A DNA stretch of 64,000 bases from Solicoccozyma terricola. Taxonomy: Eukaryota; Basidiomycota; Tremellomycetes; Filobasidiales; Piskurozymaceae. Position 1 is the first letter of the stretch. Each line of letters begins with the position of its first letter. Both the position numbers and the translations under genes were made by a program. The stretch covers positions 1,915,451 through 1,979,450 of the forward strand of contig BCLD01000001.1 of NCBI GenBank assembly GCA_001600875.1, given 5' to 3'. Below the pieces are notes generated by a model, which worked only from the letters and a program-made list of their open reading frames with translations, did no database searches and was not told where the DNA came from. Of the stretch, positions 10,672 to 21,483 are shown piece after piece.

Positions 10672-12268
10672 ATCAGGGTGCTTCCCTTATCGGCGAATCT
10701 GGCGTCCTCAATTGGGGTGGCGGTTCCAATGACTGTCACAGTCGACCAACGACAGGTATTTTTGAATTGTGTCCGACTATATTCGCTCCTAATGCGGCCA
10801 AGTGAGTTATTGTCCCTGAGTGTATCGTTCATCAAGGGACACCGTCACAGATTCCTTACAATTTCAAACCAAAACTTGCAGATGGGGAAGCCCGCAATTC
10901 ATCGGACTGGGATTCTTGTCGTTTGTCACCATCGTTATCGTGAGTCGAGCGATCACCTCGCAAAGTCAATCAACGCCAACCCCCCCCCCCCCCCCGGATT
11001 GACACCTGCTTGTTCATCATGCAGACTGAGATTTTCGGCAGTCCTTTCCTTCGCAACTGCTCGATCATTGTCGGCCTGATCGGTGAGCAGATTCCCTTCC
11101 CCGATGGTCATTTCTTCCAACCAATCCTTATTCCATCGGTCAATCTATTTCCCAGTCGGATGCATCGTCGCTGGAGCAACTGGATATATCGACTCCAGTA
11201 GTATCAAGACCGCGCCCGCAATCACCTTCCTCTGGGTTCACACCTTCAAGCTGACCGTGTATGGCCCCGCCGTCCTCCCCTGTCTCGCCGTATACATCGC
11301 TCTTGCCTTGGAAGCAATCGGTGATATCACGGCCAGCTCCGAAGTCTCTCGAGTCGAGGTCGATGGTCCAGTGTTCGATAGCCGTATCCAAGGTGGTGTG
11401 TTGGCGGATGGTCTCGCAGGATTCTTGTAAGTCCGTTTCGAGTATGTGTCGATAATCAACCGCTAACTCTTTTCACGATTTTTGCCTACCCTCAGGTCCG
11501 CCCTCGCCACTGTCACGCCCATGTCCATCTTCGCTCAAAACAATGGAGTCATCGCTCTCACCAAGTGTGCCAACAGACAAGCGGGCTATTGTTGCTGCTG
11601 CTTCCTTGTCCTCTATGGTGTACTCGGCAAGATCTCCGGTGTCTTCCTTGCCATCCCCAACCCTGTCCTCGGAGGTGTGACTACGTTCTTGTTTGCATCG
11701 GTTGTAACGAGTGGTATCAGGGTCTTGAGTTACTTGCAGGTGCGCAAATGCAGGTCTACAAAGGGGATGTGTTTGGGAAGAAGCTGACCTCGCTTCCGTG
11801 ATTTGCCACTCAGTGGGGTCGCAAGGAACGATTCGTCCTCGCTGCGTCTCTCAGTTTCGGATTTGGTAACCTCTTGGTACCCACCTGGTACACCTACCTC
11901 TTCGAGGGGGTTTCCAACCCTTCGCCAAGTTTGCAAGGATTCCTCTCGTCCATTACCATCATTCTAAGTACACCTTGTAGGTCACCGACTGGCTCCCTCG
12001 TGTCGTGATACTAAATGCGTTTATTCAACCGTATCCAGACCTCAGCTCTGCCATTGTCGGGATCCTGTTGTGGAATATCATTCCGAACGAGCGACCCGAA
12101 GATATCGTCTATCATGAGACTCCGGTTCCCATGGTCGACCCTGGTCAACTCGAAATGGGTCGTCTTGACAAACAAGCATCGATTCGTGATGGTAGCGGTG
12201 GTGGCGACGAAGAGTACGACGATTTCAAGTCTCACGAACCCGCCACTTCAAGGATTGAGCCCGTGTAG
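9451..12268 (+). CDS. Uric acid/xanthine permease (NAT/NCS2 family, UapA-like)
   Basis: About ten exons. The N-terminal exon (MSQTITEQPTPTPMPTKQP) leads to GWLGEFDFKFLCMPQLPYG, then GLNDDLPLAVALVAGFQHSL, which contains the QH motif of TM1. Many hydrophobic spans follow, and the family signature QNNGVIALTKCANRQAG appears after 11532; NAT proteins have Q/E/P-N-x-G-x4-T-R/K/G here. The NNG and TxxAN context matches fungal urate-xanthine transporters such as Aspergillus UapA/UapC rather than ascorbate transporters. These are plasma-membrane H+ symporters for oxidised purines. The C-tail is acidic and ends …TSRIEPV. Intron 2 (about 9773-10088) carries the hairpin repeat family. A later intron has a 56-nt poly-C run that directly precedes the acceptor at 10675. 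It is convergent with the acetate transporter. Confidence 0.92.
9779..9950 (+). repeat. Intronic GCGAGCGAAGCGAGC-type repeat cluster, copy 1
   Basis: Inside intron 2 of the purine permease. Several degenerate units of the form CGCGAGCGAAGCGAGCATTC alternate with CTTCGCGGAGCGAAGA-like hairpins (for example at 9814-9828), joined by TCATCTCTT spacers. The same units occur in introns of AP-3 sigma and the SUR7-like gene. Confidence 0.75.
10614..10669 (+). repeat. Poly-C tract (56 nt) in permease intron
   Basis: An uninterrupted C run ending six bases before the 3' splice site (AAATCAG), so on the sense strand it sits where the polypyrimidine tract belongs. The true length is uncertain because homopolymers are prone to sequencing error. 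Confidence 0.9.
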
Positions 12269-12625
12269 TGAAATTGCTTGGGGATTTGGCAGTCTGGCCG
12301 TTTCAGGGTTGTATGCAGAGTGTTGTCCAGTGGAGGTTGACTAATGAAGGATTGGTTATGTGTTGTTCTTTTGCGCAGTGCCCCCGATCAAGGTGCAAGT
12401 GTTCGATTATGACAAATGAAAGATAATAGCACATTAAGCGATGTAAATAACATACTACACAACCGCTACGACGATCGGTAACTAGCAAAATAAATCAACT
12501 CGCCACTATGCCAAGACTTGCCACACTCGCCCGCTCATTGCACCAAAGGTTTACACATCACTGAAAATCCAGAAATCCCGCAGCCCACGCTTTTCATATT
12601 AAAGGTTTCTCACAAAACTGCCCAT
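12269..12625. other. Convergent intergenic region
   Basis: 3' flanks of the purine permease and the acetate transporter. AT-richer than its surroundings, including AATAAA-like AAAATAAATC at about 12487. No gene or structured element is evident. Confidence 0.5.
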
Positions 12626-13701
12626 TTAAGAAGCAGGTGCAGCCCTAGCCCTGGAAAGCTCGCCGACAGGGAGAGTGAAGAAACTTGTGTCGCGGGTGAG
12701 CATACCGGCAAGAGCGATGTAACCGGCGATAGCGGCAGTGAACTGTACAAAATAGTGAGGAGATATGAGTATGCTGGTTGCGATGATGATTACCAGATGT
12801 GAACAGAAGCACTCACGATACCGAGACCACCTCCAGCCTTGGTACATTTTACGTTTCCGGTGAAGAACCCGATGAAGCTGGGAGACCGCGGAAGAGAGGA
12901 GAGGGGGGGAGGGGGCGTCAGATGATTGATTTTGGGAGTCGAGGCTTCAACTCGGCGAAATATTGCACTCACAGGAAAAGGAAGGTCAAGTCAAGGAAGA
13001 AGAAGAGAGAACAGAGAGCGATTGAAGACCTCATCGACGCGATGAAGAAGATCTGTGGTAGGTTTGTCAAAATAAAGTAAACGTTAAAATCCCTGTCAGG
13101 AAAAGGTAGACAGACAGTGGACGCTTACGAAGGTGACGATGAACCAAGCGGAAAGATAAATACCAAGAGCGGAATCGAGCTCTTTGGTGTTGGTACCGTA
13201 TGCAGCAACGACTTCGAATTGCGGGACTGTTGGACGAAGAGAAGGGGGGGGGGGGGGCAATTCTCACGTCAGAAGGCCAAAATCCGGCAAGACACGTCTC
13301 GTGGGAGACGTGGAGTAGAGACCAGACCACACACTCACTGTACAGGACGCCGAATGACAACCAGAAGCCACCGTAAGAGGAGAAGGCAGTAGCACCGAAG
13401 GTGTTACCCGCTGCGAACTCCCACATTCCAGCGAGCAACTGACAGAGACCACCGTATGCGAGAGCCATACCGAGTATGACGTTGGGAGTTGTGACACCAC
13501 GAGCTTGAACATTGTACATGGAGAGAACGAAAGTTGTAGCACCGAATCCCATCAATCCGAGTGGAGCTGGATTGGCGAACTTTCGGTGGAAGACCGGGAA
13601 GGCCGGCTGGGAGTTATCGATGGGGTTTCCACCAGGGGTGATGACTACGTGCAGGTAGTGGCAGGAGGGAGGTAGGAGGGAAGGAGGGAAGGAGGGAAGA
13701 A

Positions 13702-13764
<63 letters not shown>

Positions 13765-14039
13765 GCGCAGATGTCAGTGCCGGAGAAGAGAAGGGGATGA
13801 TGCCGATCGGCATCGATCGGATCGAATGATGGAATCCGAATCTCGGGAATGTAATCAGAATAGGGTTGGAACTCACATCTCGAGACGCTGTTACCACCTT
13901 GATACATCTGGCCATTGTTGTAGGTGATGTCTGAATTGCCACCATTCTCGACTTGTGAGAAGGCACCACCGTTGGTGACACCATGTCCGGTCACGTTGTT
14001 GCCGGTGACGCCGTTCCCAATCTTTGATTCAGCAGACAT
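12626..14039 (-). CDS. Acetate/monocarboxylate transporter (GPR1/FUN34/YaaH family)
   Basis: Five exons. Exon 1 (from 14039) encodes a polar Asn/Gly-rich cytoplasmic tail (MSAESKIGNGVTGNN…). Exon 2 has the family signature NPAPLGLMGFGATTF and the spans GMALAYGGLCQLLAGMWEF and SSYGGFWLSFGVLY. Exon 3 has the acidic extracellular loop and IYLSAWFIVTF. Exon 4 has RSSIALCSLFFFLDLTFLF. The last exons give a sixth span and the end SRARAAPAS. Homologues are S. cerevisiae Ady2/Ato1, Aspergillus AcpA and E. coli SatP, which carry acetate and succinate with protons across the plasma membrane. The topology (six spans, polar N-tail) fits. Intron 1 contains a 62-nt poly-C run on the sense strand (13702-13763 as G) and a CCTT microsatellite. 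A second C run (13244-13257) lies in intron 2. Confidence 0.92.
13702..13763 (-). repeat. Poly-G (sense poly-C) tract, 62 nt, in acetate-transporter intron
   Basis: An uninterrupted G run on the + strand, flanked by GGAGGGAA repeats. On the transcribed sense strand it is poly-C followed by a CCTT-rich stretch leading to the acceptor near 13648. Confidence 0.9.
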
Positions 14040-15246
14040 TGTAGGGGGTGTAGTTGTTGGGGAGAGTGGAAGGGGTGTGTGTGTGTGTGCTTAGTGGCAA
14101 ATGTTGAGTGAGAAGTGGTGATGTATACGATTGAAAAGAAGGGCGAACAGGGGTCAGGATGAGTGACTGTGGTGTTTTCGTTAAGAGCGACTGCGGTTGG
14201 AACAGGTGGGTGCTATATACCCCTGCCGTGCAATGTCCCAACAGAATTCCCAATCGGGCAAGCTAGGCTGGCTGGAACTGGGAACTGAGGGTGCTGGGGC
14301 ACTGGGGAATGACGGAGGAGCGATGGGGAGCGATTTGGAGAGCGATGGAGCTATGCTGACGGGGACGAATGGAAATGCTCGGTTATTGCAAAAAAAATTA
14401 TTTCTGTGCCTTGGAATCGGCCGGCGAGGCAGATGTCCGAGCGGGGGGATGGCATGGAGTCACTGCAGACGGTGCCCCGTCGAGGCTGTACTGCTTCCGG
14501 TGCCCCCGGCGGCTCCCTCGCCACCGTCCCTCTCCTCCCGCGCCCCCATTGCCTCGGAGCCTAATTCAACGGTCTCCTTCGTGCGCGTCAGCCCCCCCCT
14601 CCCCATGCGCCAAGTGAACTCCGGAAATTGCATTCCCCGTGGGCCTCCGCCTCCGCCGACCCGTCCCCTAGCTCCACCGATCGATTCCCACTCGTCAGCT
14701 GACCATCAGCCCCCCCTCCCCTCCTCCCCAACAACATCGGCATCCGGGCATCGGTCTCTTACGATACCCGCTGTGACTGTGAGATATTCTTTCGGGTCGT
14801 CTTTCGGTCTTCCAGTCGTCTTCCCCTACCCCCGACTTGCACCGATATCCCGACAACTCAGTTCTTTTCTTCCCCGCCTCATCCCCGGTCGTCGGTTGCT
14901 GGTCGTGGCATGCGGGGTCGGAAGCCATCGGCGTTGGATTCGTTAGTACGGGAATAGGAAGCTTTTTAGTCGCACACTCAGTAAAAAAAACGCAAAATCT
15001 TCTCAATATGTCGTGTTCATCACCCGTCGTGAGAATACAAGGTCCCAGACTGTATAGCTGCTACTCTAATGCCACACCCCAACGGAATCCCCATCGTTCT
15101 CCCAGTCCGTCTGTCGGTCCGTTGTCCACTGCTCAGATTCAGACGAAACATACGTGTCGAACGCTACTGCTATCCTCGCTTCATCGAGTAGTCGACCCTT
15201 CTACAGTTGTTTATTCTTCTACTCTTTGTCGTTTCATCTCTTGATG
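14040..15246. other. Intergenic region: acetate-transporter promoter plus 3' flank of an acidic hypothetical
   Basis: 1.2 kb without a supported gene. A TATA-like GGGTATATAGCACCC on the minus strand (14208-14222), about 170 nt upstream of the transporter start, is the best core-promoter candidate. A GT microsatellite lies at 14076-14090. The section 14470-14760 is C-rich on the + strand. A 249-codon open frame here has biased composition, lacks splice context and is not recognisable, so it is not called. Confidence 0.5.
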
Positions 15247-17116
15247 CTAGGTGGCTCCCATTCGTCGTGTCCTCGTCCTAGCCGCCTTCTCTACCACCAT
15301 CATCTTCGACCTCGAGTATCTGTTGTCGCCCGTCGATCGTTTCGAGTCGGGCGAGTTGCGTTTCCTTCCACCGCCTCCGACTCTCGACTTGATCCTCGGA
15401 GCGGGTCGAGGACTTTCCCCAACCAGCGTTCTCTCATCTGACGAAGAAGATTGATCGTATCCAATTGAAAACTCAGCCATAGACGGTTCAACCGGAGACG
15501 ACCACGTTACTCTACTATTTGGGCTGTCGTTTCCCGTCTTCTCCGTTCGATCACGTATCATCCCTAGAGCGTCTCCCAACTTTGACAAACGACGACGAAC
15601 GGTCTCATCGCCGAAACCAACAGCAGGATCTTCAAGCTGATTCCCGACCCCGAGAGCTACCTTGCCGATGTGAAACGCGAGAACATCGTCATCATCCGAG
15701 TCATCGTCATCCTCTCCAATAATCTCATTCGACCATGATGTTCTACGAACAACGTTAATCTGTCGTCCTCGTTGTTGTAAAGGAGTCATCGGTGGACGAT
15801 CCAGCGAATGAGATATGTTTGTCGTTAATCCGTCGTCTTCTGCACGCGCACGTTGATATCGACCTGTAGTGCCGACCTGTACTGGTTCAGAGAAACGGCG
15901 AAAAGCAGATCGAGTAGAGGTTGTAGTGAGACAGGGGGCGATTAGATTAGACGTAGTAGTAGACAAAGACAAGTGCGGTCGTTGATCCTCGATCAGCGGG
16001 TTTCGACGATGAACGGGATTCGGACCTAGTACTCGTCGTGCTGTTTCTTCGACTGGAAGACTGAAGTGGACTCTACGATTAGGTATGCTGTTCTTGTTAC
16101 TATTTCGACGGAGATTTCAAGATCCACATAAGCATCCCTGGATCCACCCGATTTGGTTTGCACTCACAATCTCATCGCCGACCCGCGTCTTGATATGTAC
16201 CTACGTTGTTTCTTGCCATCATTCGTCGTCATGCCATCTTCTTCCAGCTCGCGTTCAAACTCGATCAAACCACTTTCCAATTCCTGATCCTCCAATCTTT
16301 CACCCGCTCGACGTGTTCTCTTGAGAGATCCGATTTGACGTTCGGAATGAGAACCGTTTCCCAGATTCGGGATATCATCTTCTTCATCTCGTTCTTGATT
16401 CAATCGACGGTGATTCATCCCATTCTTCCCATTCAGCTTCCGTCTCTTCGGTTCACCATCTTGTAGATTCAACGGAGACATCAATGTTCGACCGCCAGCA
16501 AAAAGAGGAGTTGAAGTAACGATAGGGGACCAGGAGAGGGAATCGATTTCATCTTCGTCGTCGTCGTCGTCGTCGTCATCATCGTCAAATAGATCGAATT
16601 CAATATTGCTTTGTCGTAGTTCATTATCGAAGATCATGGGCTGATACTGTTCGATGGGAAAGTCGTGGTGTTCCAAGGTCATGTCGTTTCGTTTTCCGTC
16701 GTAATATAATTCATTCGCGTGCTTGGAAGAGTATGATCGTGGTCGAAAAGTGGATAGATATGAAGGAGGTGAGATATTTGACTATGGACAATAATCGATC
16801 AGGTTGTGGCGGTACGTAGGTGATGACGACCCAACCTCACCTCAATGCTCCCATCCACCATCAACGGCGTCATCGGAGACAGTAACAACGGATCATCCTC
16901 CTCGTCTTCCCCATCATCCTCTGCATCATGACGCATCGAACCATCCTCCTCTTCATGCAAACGCCCATCCTCCATCTCATCATCCACCGTAGCGGCCCTT
17001 GCCGACCTCGACTGCCGCTTCCGATGAGCGCTATAGGTGATGTGTGATTTGCGCTTCTTAGGGAAAGGGTCGTGGTCTGGTGTGAGCGGGAGGGATATGC
17101 TGCTGTTGGTTGCCAT
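15247..17116 (-). CDS. Acidic hypothetical protein with an RVxF-like motif
   Basis: Three exons (17116-16841, 16721-16201, 16072-15247) join in frame to 540 residues. I do not recognise the family. Visible features are a basic KKRKSHITYSAHRKRQSR segment near residue 20 that looks like a nuclear localisation signal, two Asp/Glu clusters, a ten-residue Asp run (16560-16590), PKRRKLNGKNG (a second NLS-like patch), and further polar, Ser/Arg-rich sequence that ends TRRMGAT. The exon 2/3 junction creates KKQRRVHFSLP, a good fit to the K/R-x-V-x-F docking motif for PP1 phosphatase; this is inference from a short motif only. An in-frame ATG at about 17238 could be an alternative start. It is divergent from the SMP-30-like gene. 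Probably nuclear and largely disordered. Confidence 0.6.
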
Positions 17117-17405
17117 TGATGTATGAGGGATGGCCGTGGATGGTCCCTGGCTGTGGTGTTGGTTGACCGATGTTCCACTGTCACGTGCCGGAAATGGGGA
17201 AACGTCCGCCACGTCATCGGCGTTCGCCGGTTTCATCTCATCGCCGGGCCGGGGGAGAGAGATTGAGCGAGAGATTGGATGGAGGACTCGACCCCCAACC
17301 TCTTTGTCCAACCTCCTCTTCCAACCTCCCCTTCCAACCCCCTCTTCCAACCTCCCCTTTCAATCCCCTCTTCCAACCTCCCCTTTCAATCTCCTCTTGT
17401 CCACC

Positions 17406-18995
17406 ATGGTTACTACTATCACCGTCACCGAACCCTTCCTCGCCTGTCAGAACCAGCTCGGTGAAGGTGAGTATCCCACTGTCCACGCATAGACATCCTG
17501 TCAATTCCATCCTCACCCTCTTCGTCCACGCACAGGATGCCTCTGGGACATCGAGAGCCAGCTTCTATACTGGTTGGATATCAAACGTGGTCAAATTCAT
17601 GTGTATGTGCTGGACTGCGTTGCTGGCAGTCGGCTTTTGTACGCTGTACCCTGATTCACAACTACCTACTTCTGCGCCGCAATTCCACCGCTTATTACAG
17701 ATTGGATCCAAAAACCAAATATCACGGTATCGACGAATACGACGGAGAGTGGATAACCAGTCTTGCTTTGACCAAGGACGGTAGCAGTGTATGTCCACAT
17801 TCTCTTCTCTACCCTTGGCTCCGTTCACCCCTTCAACTCTCTCCATCCCACTACCTAGTTTATCGGAACGCACAACCACCATCTAGCCTACTTCCCTCTT
17901 CCTTCGCGTCCCACCACAACATCTCCTACGCCTGTTAAGCGACAATCAACCATCCCACCCAAGGGGAAGACACTAGAAGTTGCTGCTAAATATAGAGAGG
18001 ACAAGGAGGGTGGTTGCGATCGATTCAACGACGGGAGTTGTGATGCGCAAGGAAGGTTCTGGTGCGTTTTAAAAGCGTTCTCTGATATGCGAAAGGGAAG
18101 AATATTTAAATGCTTGTTGTTGAATTTGCAGGGTAGGGACCATGGGTCTGATTCCTGGAAACTTCAAGGGCGGACAACTCTACCGGTTCGTCTACCTCCC
18201 CCGTCTCCGGTTTTTGCTATTCCACTGACTTTCCCTTTTGTTCACCAATACAGATACGACCCAGATGGGAAAGTCGCCACGATTTCTGAGAATATTGGTG
18301 TCAGTAATGGTCTAGGGTGGAGTTTGGATCAGAAGACAATGTGTTCGTGAATTGAGATAGCTAGCGTTGGTTGTGCTTTCCATACACTGATTGAACCAAA
18401 TTCTCGTTCGCCCTGACAGACTTCATCGACTCTCCGAAATTGACTGTATCGGCGTACGACTTTGATGCTGTGAGTTGTCAAATCCTTACTCTTGTGACCT
18501 CGCTCAGAGAGGATGATATCCTTTTCTAACGCCGGGGACCTCTCACCCAGACAACCGGCACAATCTCTTCTGAACGTACGTTCGCCCCAGCCCACCCTTT
18601 CACCCAAGGATGTTTCGACGGGATGTGCACCGATGCCGAAGGCGGAGTTTGGACTGCTCGATGGCAAGATTCAAAGGTCGTTAGGTATCTCCCTGATGGA
18701 ACGATGGATTTAATCATCGAGTTGCCCAAGGTCCTCAATGTCACTTGTTGTATCTTTGGCGGTGAGTGATTAGCGACCGGTCATGATGTATCCGACGGCT
18801 TTGTTTGCGCCCTTGACTGACGACTGGCAACGCCATCTCGCTTCAGGTGAAGACATGTCTGATCTCTTCATCACTACTGCCTGCGCCACCGAGAACAACG
18901 CAGGGACAGTCGCAGATTATCCGCAGGGTGGGGACCTGTTCAAGGTGAGGATCCCAGGCGTGAAGGGCGTCGAGAGGCATCGATTTGGTGCATGA
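17406..18995 (+). CDS. SMP-30/gluconolactonase-like protein
   Basis: Multiple short exons encode a six-bladed propeller of the SMP-30/regucalcin/gluconolactonase family. The N-terminus MVTTITVTEPFLACQNQLGEG supplies the metal-ligand Glu in LGEG, and the next exon reads CLWDIESQLLYWLDI. YRLDPKTKYHGIDE, GEWITSLALTKDGS, CDAQGRFWVGTMG, VSNGLGWSLDQKTMYFIDS (the conserved Asn and Asp metal/substrate ligands) and GMCTDAEGGVWTARWQ mark successive blades. The end is ERHRFGA before TGA at 18993-18995. Family members hydrolyse lactones of sugar acids using a divalent metal; the exact substrate is unknown. Some exons lie only 40-60 nt apart. The start codon is 289 nt from that of the divergent acidic protein, with a CACGTG between them (17182). 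Confidence 0.85.
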
Positions 18996-19281
18996 AGTTT
19001 TGGTACGAGGTACTGCCTTATGAAACCACGGTACAATGTATTCGAGTAGTCTGCCAAGGCGTCACATGAGGGCAATGATTTGGGTTTTCGTGAGAAAGAA
19101 AGACGCAGATGGTCTCATGATGATCATATCCTCTCAACCGAATAACAACACAGTACTAAAGAAAGCTCCGTAATCGCGCCGATGAACGGAACACAAGTCA
19201 TCATAAAATCCTTCCCTGCGAGTCGATCTCGATATCAATCCGTCTCCACGCTCAACTTTCGACACTTGAAAGGCGAGACGC

Positions 19282-19758
19282 TTAATCGAACAGACCGAAG
19301 CCCATGTCGTCATCGGACTGTACAACGGGATAGATAAATTAGCAATCCGAGAACCACATCGACGTCGAATACGCGGGAACACTCACCTCCTCCTTGGCCT
19401 CAGCCTTCTCCTCCTCGGCGGCCTCAGCGGCAGCAGCTGGGGCAGCACCGCCAGCGGCGGCTGGGGCAGAGGCGGCAGCACCACCACCACCACCGGATGG
19501 GACGGAAGCGAGCTTGGCAGAACCCTCGGCGATGAGCTGAGAGTGATGGTGAAAGGATCAGTCGATGCGTCTCGAGTAAGGTCAGAGCTCGAAACTCACC
19601 TCGTTGATGTCCTTGCCCTCGAGCTCAGAGATCAACTTCTCCAACCTGGACTCATCGGCCTCAACACCACCAGCGGCGAGGAGAGACTTGATGTCAGCGG
19701 CGGATGGGGAGGTGTTACCACCGAGAGAGAGGAGGAGATACGCGGCGATGTGCTTCAT
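19282..19758 (-). CDS. RPP2: 60S acidic ribosomal protein P2
   Basis: Three exons: 19758-19600 ([20 protein letters not shown]…GKDINE), a middle exon with [18 protein letters not shown] and an Ala/Gly hinge, and a short last exon with the canonical C-terminus [11 protein letters not shown]. Length is about 110 residues, as usual. P2 forms dimers with P1 on the ribosomal stalk; the acidic C-terminal peptide recruits translational GTPases. The start [10 protein letters not shown] is the normal P2 start. The sense strand has a 5'-UTR intron (19866-19766) just upstream. The gene shares a 523-nt divergent promoter with S15. Confidence 0.96.
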
Positions 19759-20281
19759 TTTGTTTCTGAGAAGGAGAAAGAAAAAAAGAAAAGAAAAAGA
19801 GAGTTTTCGGAAGAGGTAAGCGGGAAGGTTGTCGGACCTTGGAACACCGAAGATCGCTGAACTCACTGTGTGGGGTTTTTGTAAGTGGTCAAAGGGGGGC
19901 TCGTAAACCGAATTAAGCTAGTGAATGTCTAGCAGGTATACGTGATTGCCTTTGAAGGGTGATGGATGTGTGTGTGAAGAAGGGATAGGAAGAGGCGACT
20001 AGGAGGGAGGAGGGTGGGAAGGGGGGAGTGCCACATTGCATCACGTGACTGACCAGCTGAACCCTCCCCCCTTTCCCCTTCCGCCTCGCCCTAAGCGCAT
20101 CCCCACCCTGGCTGTCGGCGATAAGATCTGCGCTTCCCGATGCGCCCACCCCCTGCCACCGCCCAGCGCGCTTAAGTCTGGTTTCCCCCCCGCCCTCCGT
20201 CCCCTCTCGGCCTCGCTTGCTCCTGGGTGGTGTCGATAGCAGGCCAAGTAGCATCAAACTAGTTCTTCAACACACATCAAC
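19759..20281. promoter_or_regulatory. Bidirectional ribosomal-protein promoter (P2 / S15)
   Basis: The 523 nt between two divergent ribosomal-protein start codons. It contains a palindromic TCACGTGAC (20041-20049), C-rich blocks (20061-20200) and TTAAGCT/CTTAAG elements (19911-19917; 20169-20174). Coordinated expression of the two genes is expected; which element drives it is inference. Confidence 0.6.
19766..19866 (-). other. Putative 5'-UTR intron of P2
   Basis: On the minus strand a GTGAGT donor (19866-19861) follows CACACA. A long T/C tract then leads to CTTCTCAG, ending seven bases before the P2 start codon. The length of 101 nt fits the introns of this genome. Confidence 0.5.
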
Positions 20282-21483
20282 ATGGTGAGTCGCAGGTGAA
20301 CGCATGGGGTATGGGAATGGTACCAGTTTAGCAGTGTGGGAGGGAGGTTCATCTGGCGCCAACATTCTCGCCATCGAATCAAACCCTCCGTTCCAAGGTG
20401 GGCAAGTTCGAAGCATCAAGAATCAAAAGGTCAAAGGTCAAACATCGACGAGGAATGGCGCATTGCCAAGCAGAAGCTGGGATACAACGATAGATGTCGA
20501 GGAAGGCGTGGTATATGGGAGAGGGACTTGGAAGTCCAAGACGACAGAGGACGATAAAGCTCATATGGCGCTGCACAAGATGATGAAGAGTTCGACATTC
20601 CAATCGGCACGGAGTTCACCATACACCTACCAAGGTTCATTACATCCCGCTATCAGCAAAAGCGACTCACCGCCATCAAACCCCCCCGCCCACCCACACT
20701 GCAGACTGATCTCTTCCCTAACCCCTTTTCAACAGCCTTTTCCAAACCCACTAACCCATAATACCTTGACACTTTTGCAGGCTGACGCAGAATTCACCGA
20801 CCCAGTTGAGGCCGCCGAGTTGAAGAGGAAGCGTACTTTCCGAAAGTACTCTTACCGAGGTATCGAGCTCGACAAGCTTTTGGACTTGAGCAATGACCAG
20901 TTCATTGAGGTGCGTTCCTCCCAAGTCCCTACCCGCATCACCCGCCGATATAAAAGAAAAAAACTAAATGGCCTTTCCTACCATCCCCTCGCCCACAGCT
21001 CGTCCACGCTCGTGCCCGCAGACGTTTCCAACGAGGACTCAAGCGCAAGCCCCTCGGTCTCCTCAAGAAGCTCCGAAAGGCCAAGAAGGAGGCTGCACCC
21101 AACGAGAAGCCAGCCACCGTCAAGACCCACTTGAGGAACATGATCATCGTTCCCGAGATGATTGGTAGTGTTTGTGGTGTTTACGTGAGTAGGGGCCAAT
21201 GTCAAGGTAAACGTGAAGAAGACTTGGTGTTGATGTGTGCGTGATTTTCTTGGTCACATCGATCAGAACGGCAAGTCCTTCGTCACTGTCGAGGTCAAGC
21301 CAGAGATGACCGGTCACTACCTCGGAGAGTTCTCGTGAGTTGTTTGGTTCTCCTTGAATCAATTGTCACAACTCCATCTCATTTACATTGCTATCTCCTC
21401 TCAGCATCACCTACCAAGCCGTATCCCACGGTCGTGCCGGTGGTGGTGCAACCACTTCGTCCAGGTTCATCCCTCTCAAGTAA
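20282..21483 (+). CDS. RPS15: 40S ribosomal protein S15 (uS19)
   Basis: Exon 1 is just the ATG (20282-20284), directly followed by GTGAGT. A 496-nt intron ends at 20780. The following exons read [100 protein letters not shown] and end [19 protein letters not shown]…PLK, stop at 21481-21483. The EMIGS…YNGK and GHYLGEFS blocks are diagnostic of uS19, which sits on the small-subunit head next to the decoding centre and contacts the A- and P-site tRNAs. About 150 residues, as usual. The first intron is by far the longest of the gene. Confidence 0.96.

Noticed and set aside
14197..14946. 249-codon open frame on the + strand upstream of the acetate transporter
   Set aside because: Pro/Ser-rich translation of a GC-rich promoter, no recognisable domain, and it overlaps the likely TATA region of the minus-strand gene.
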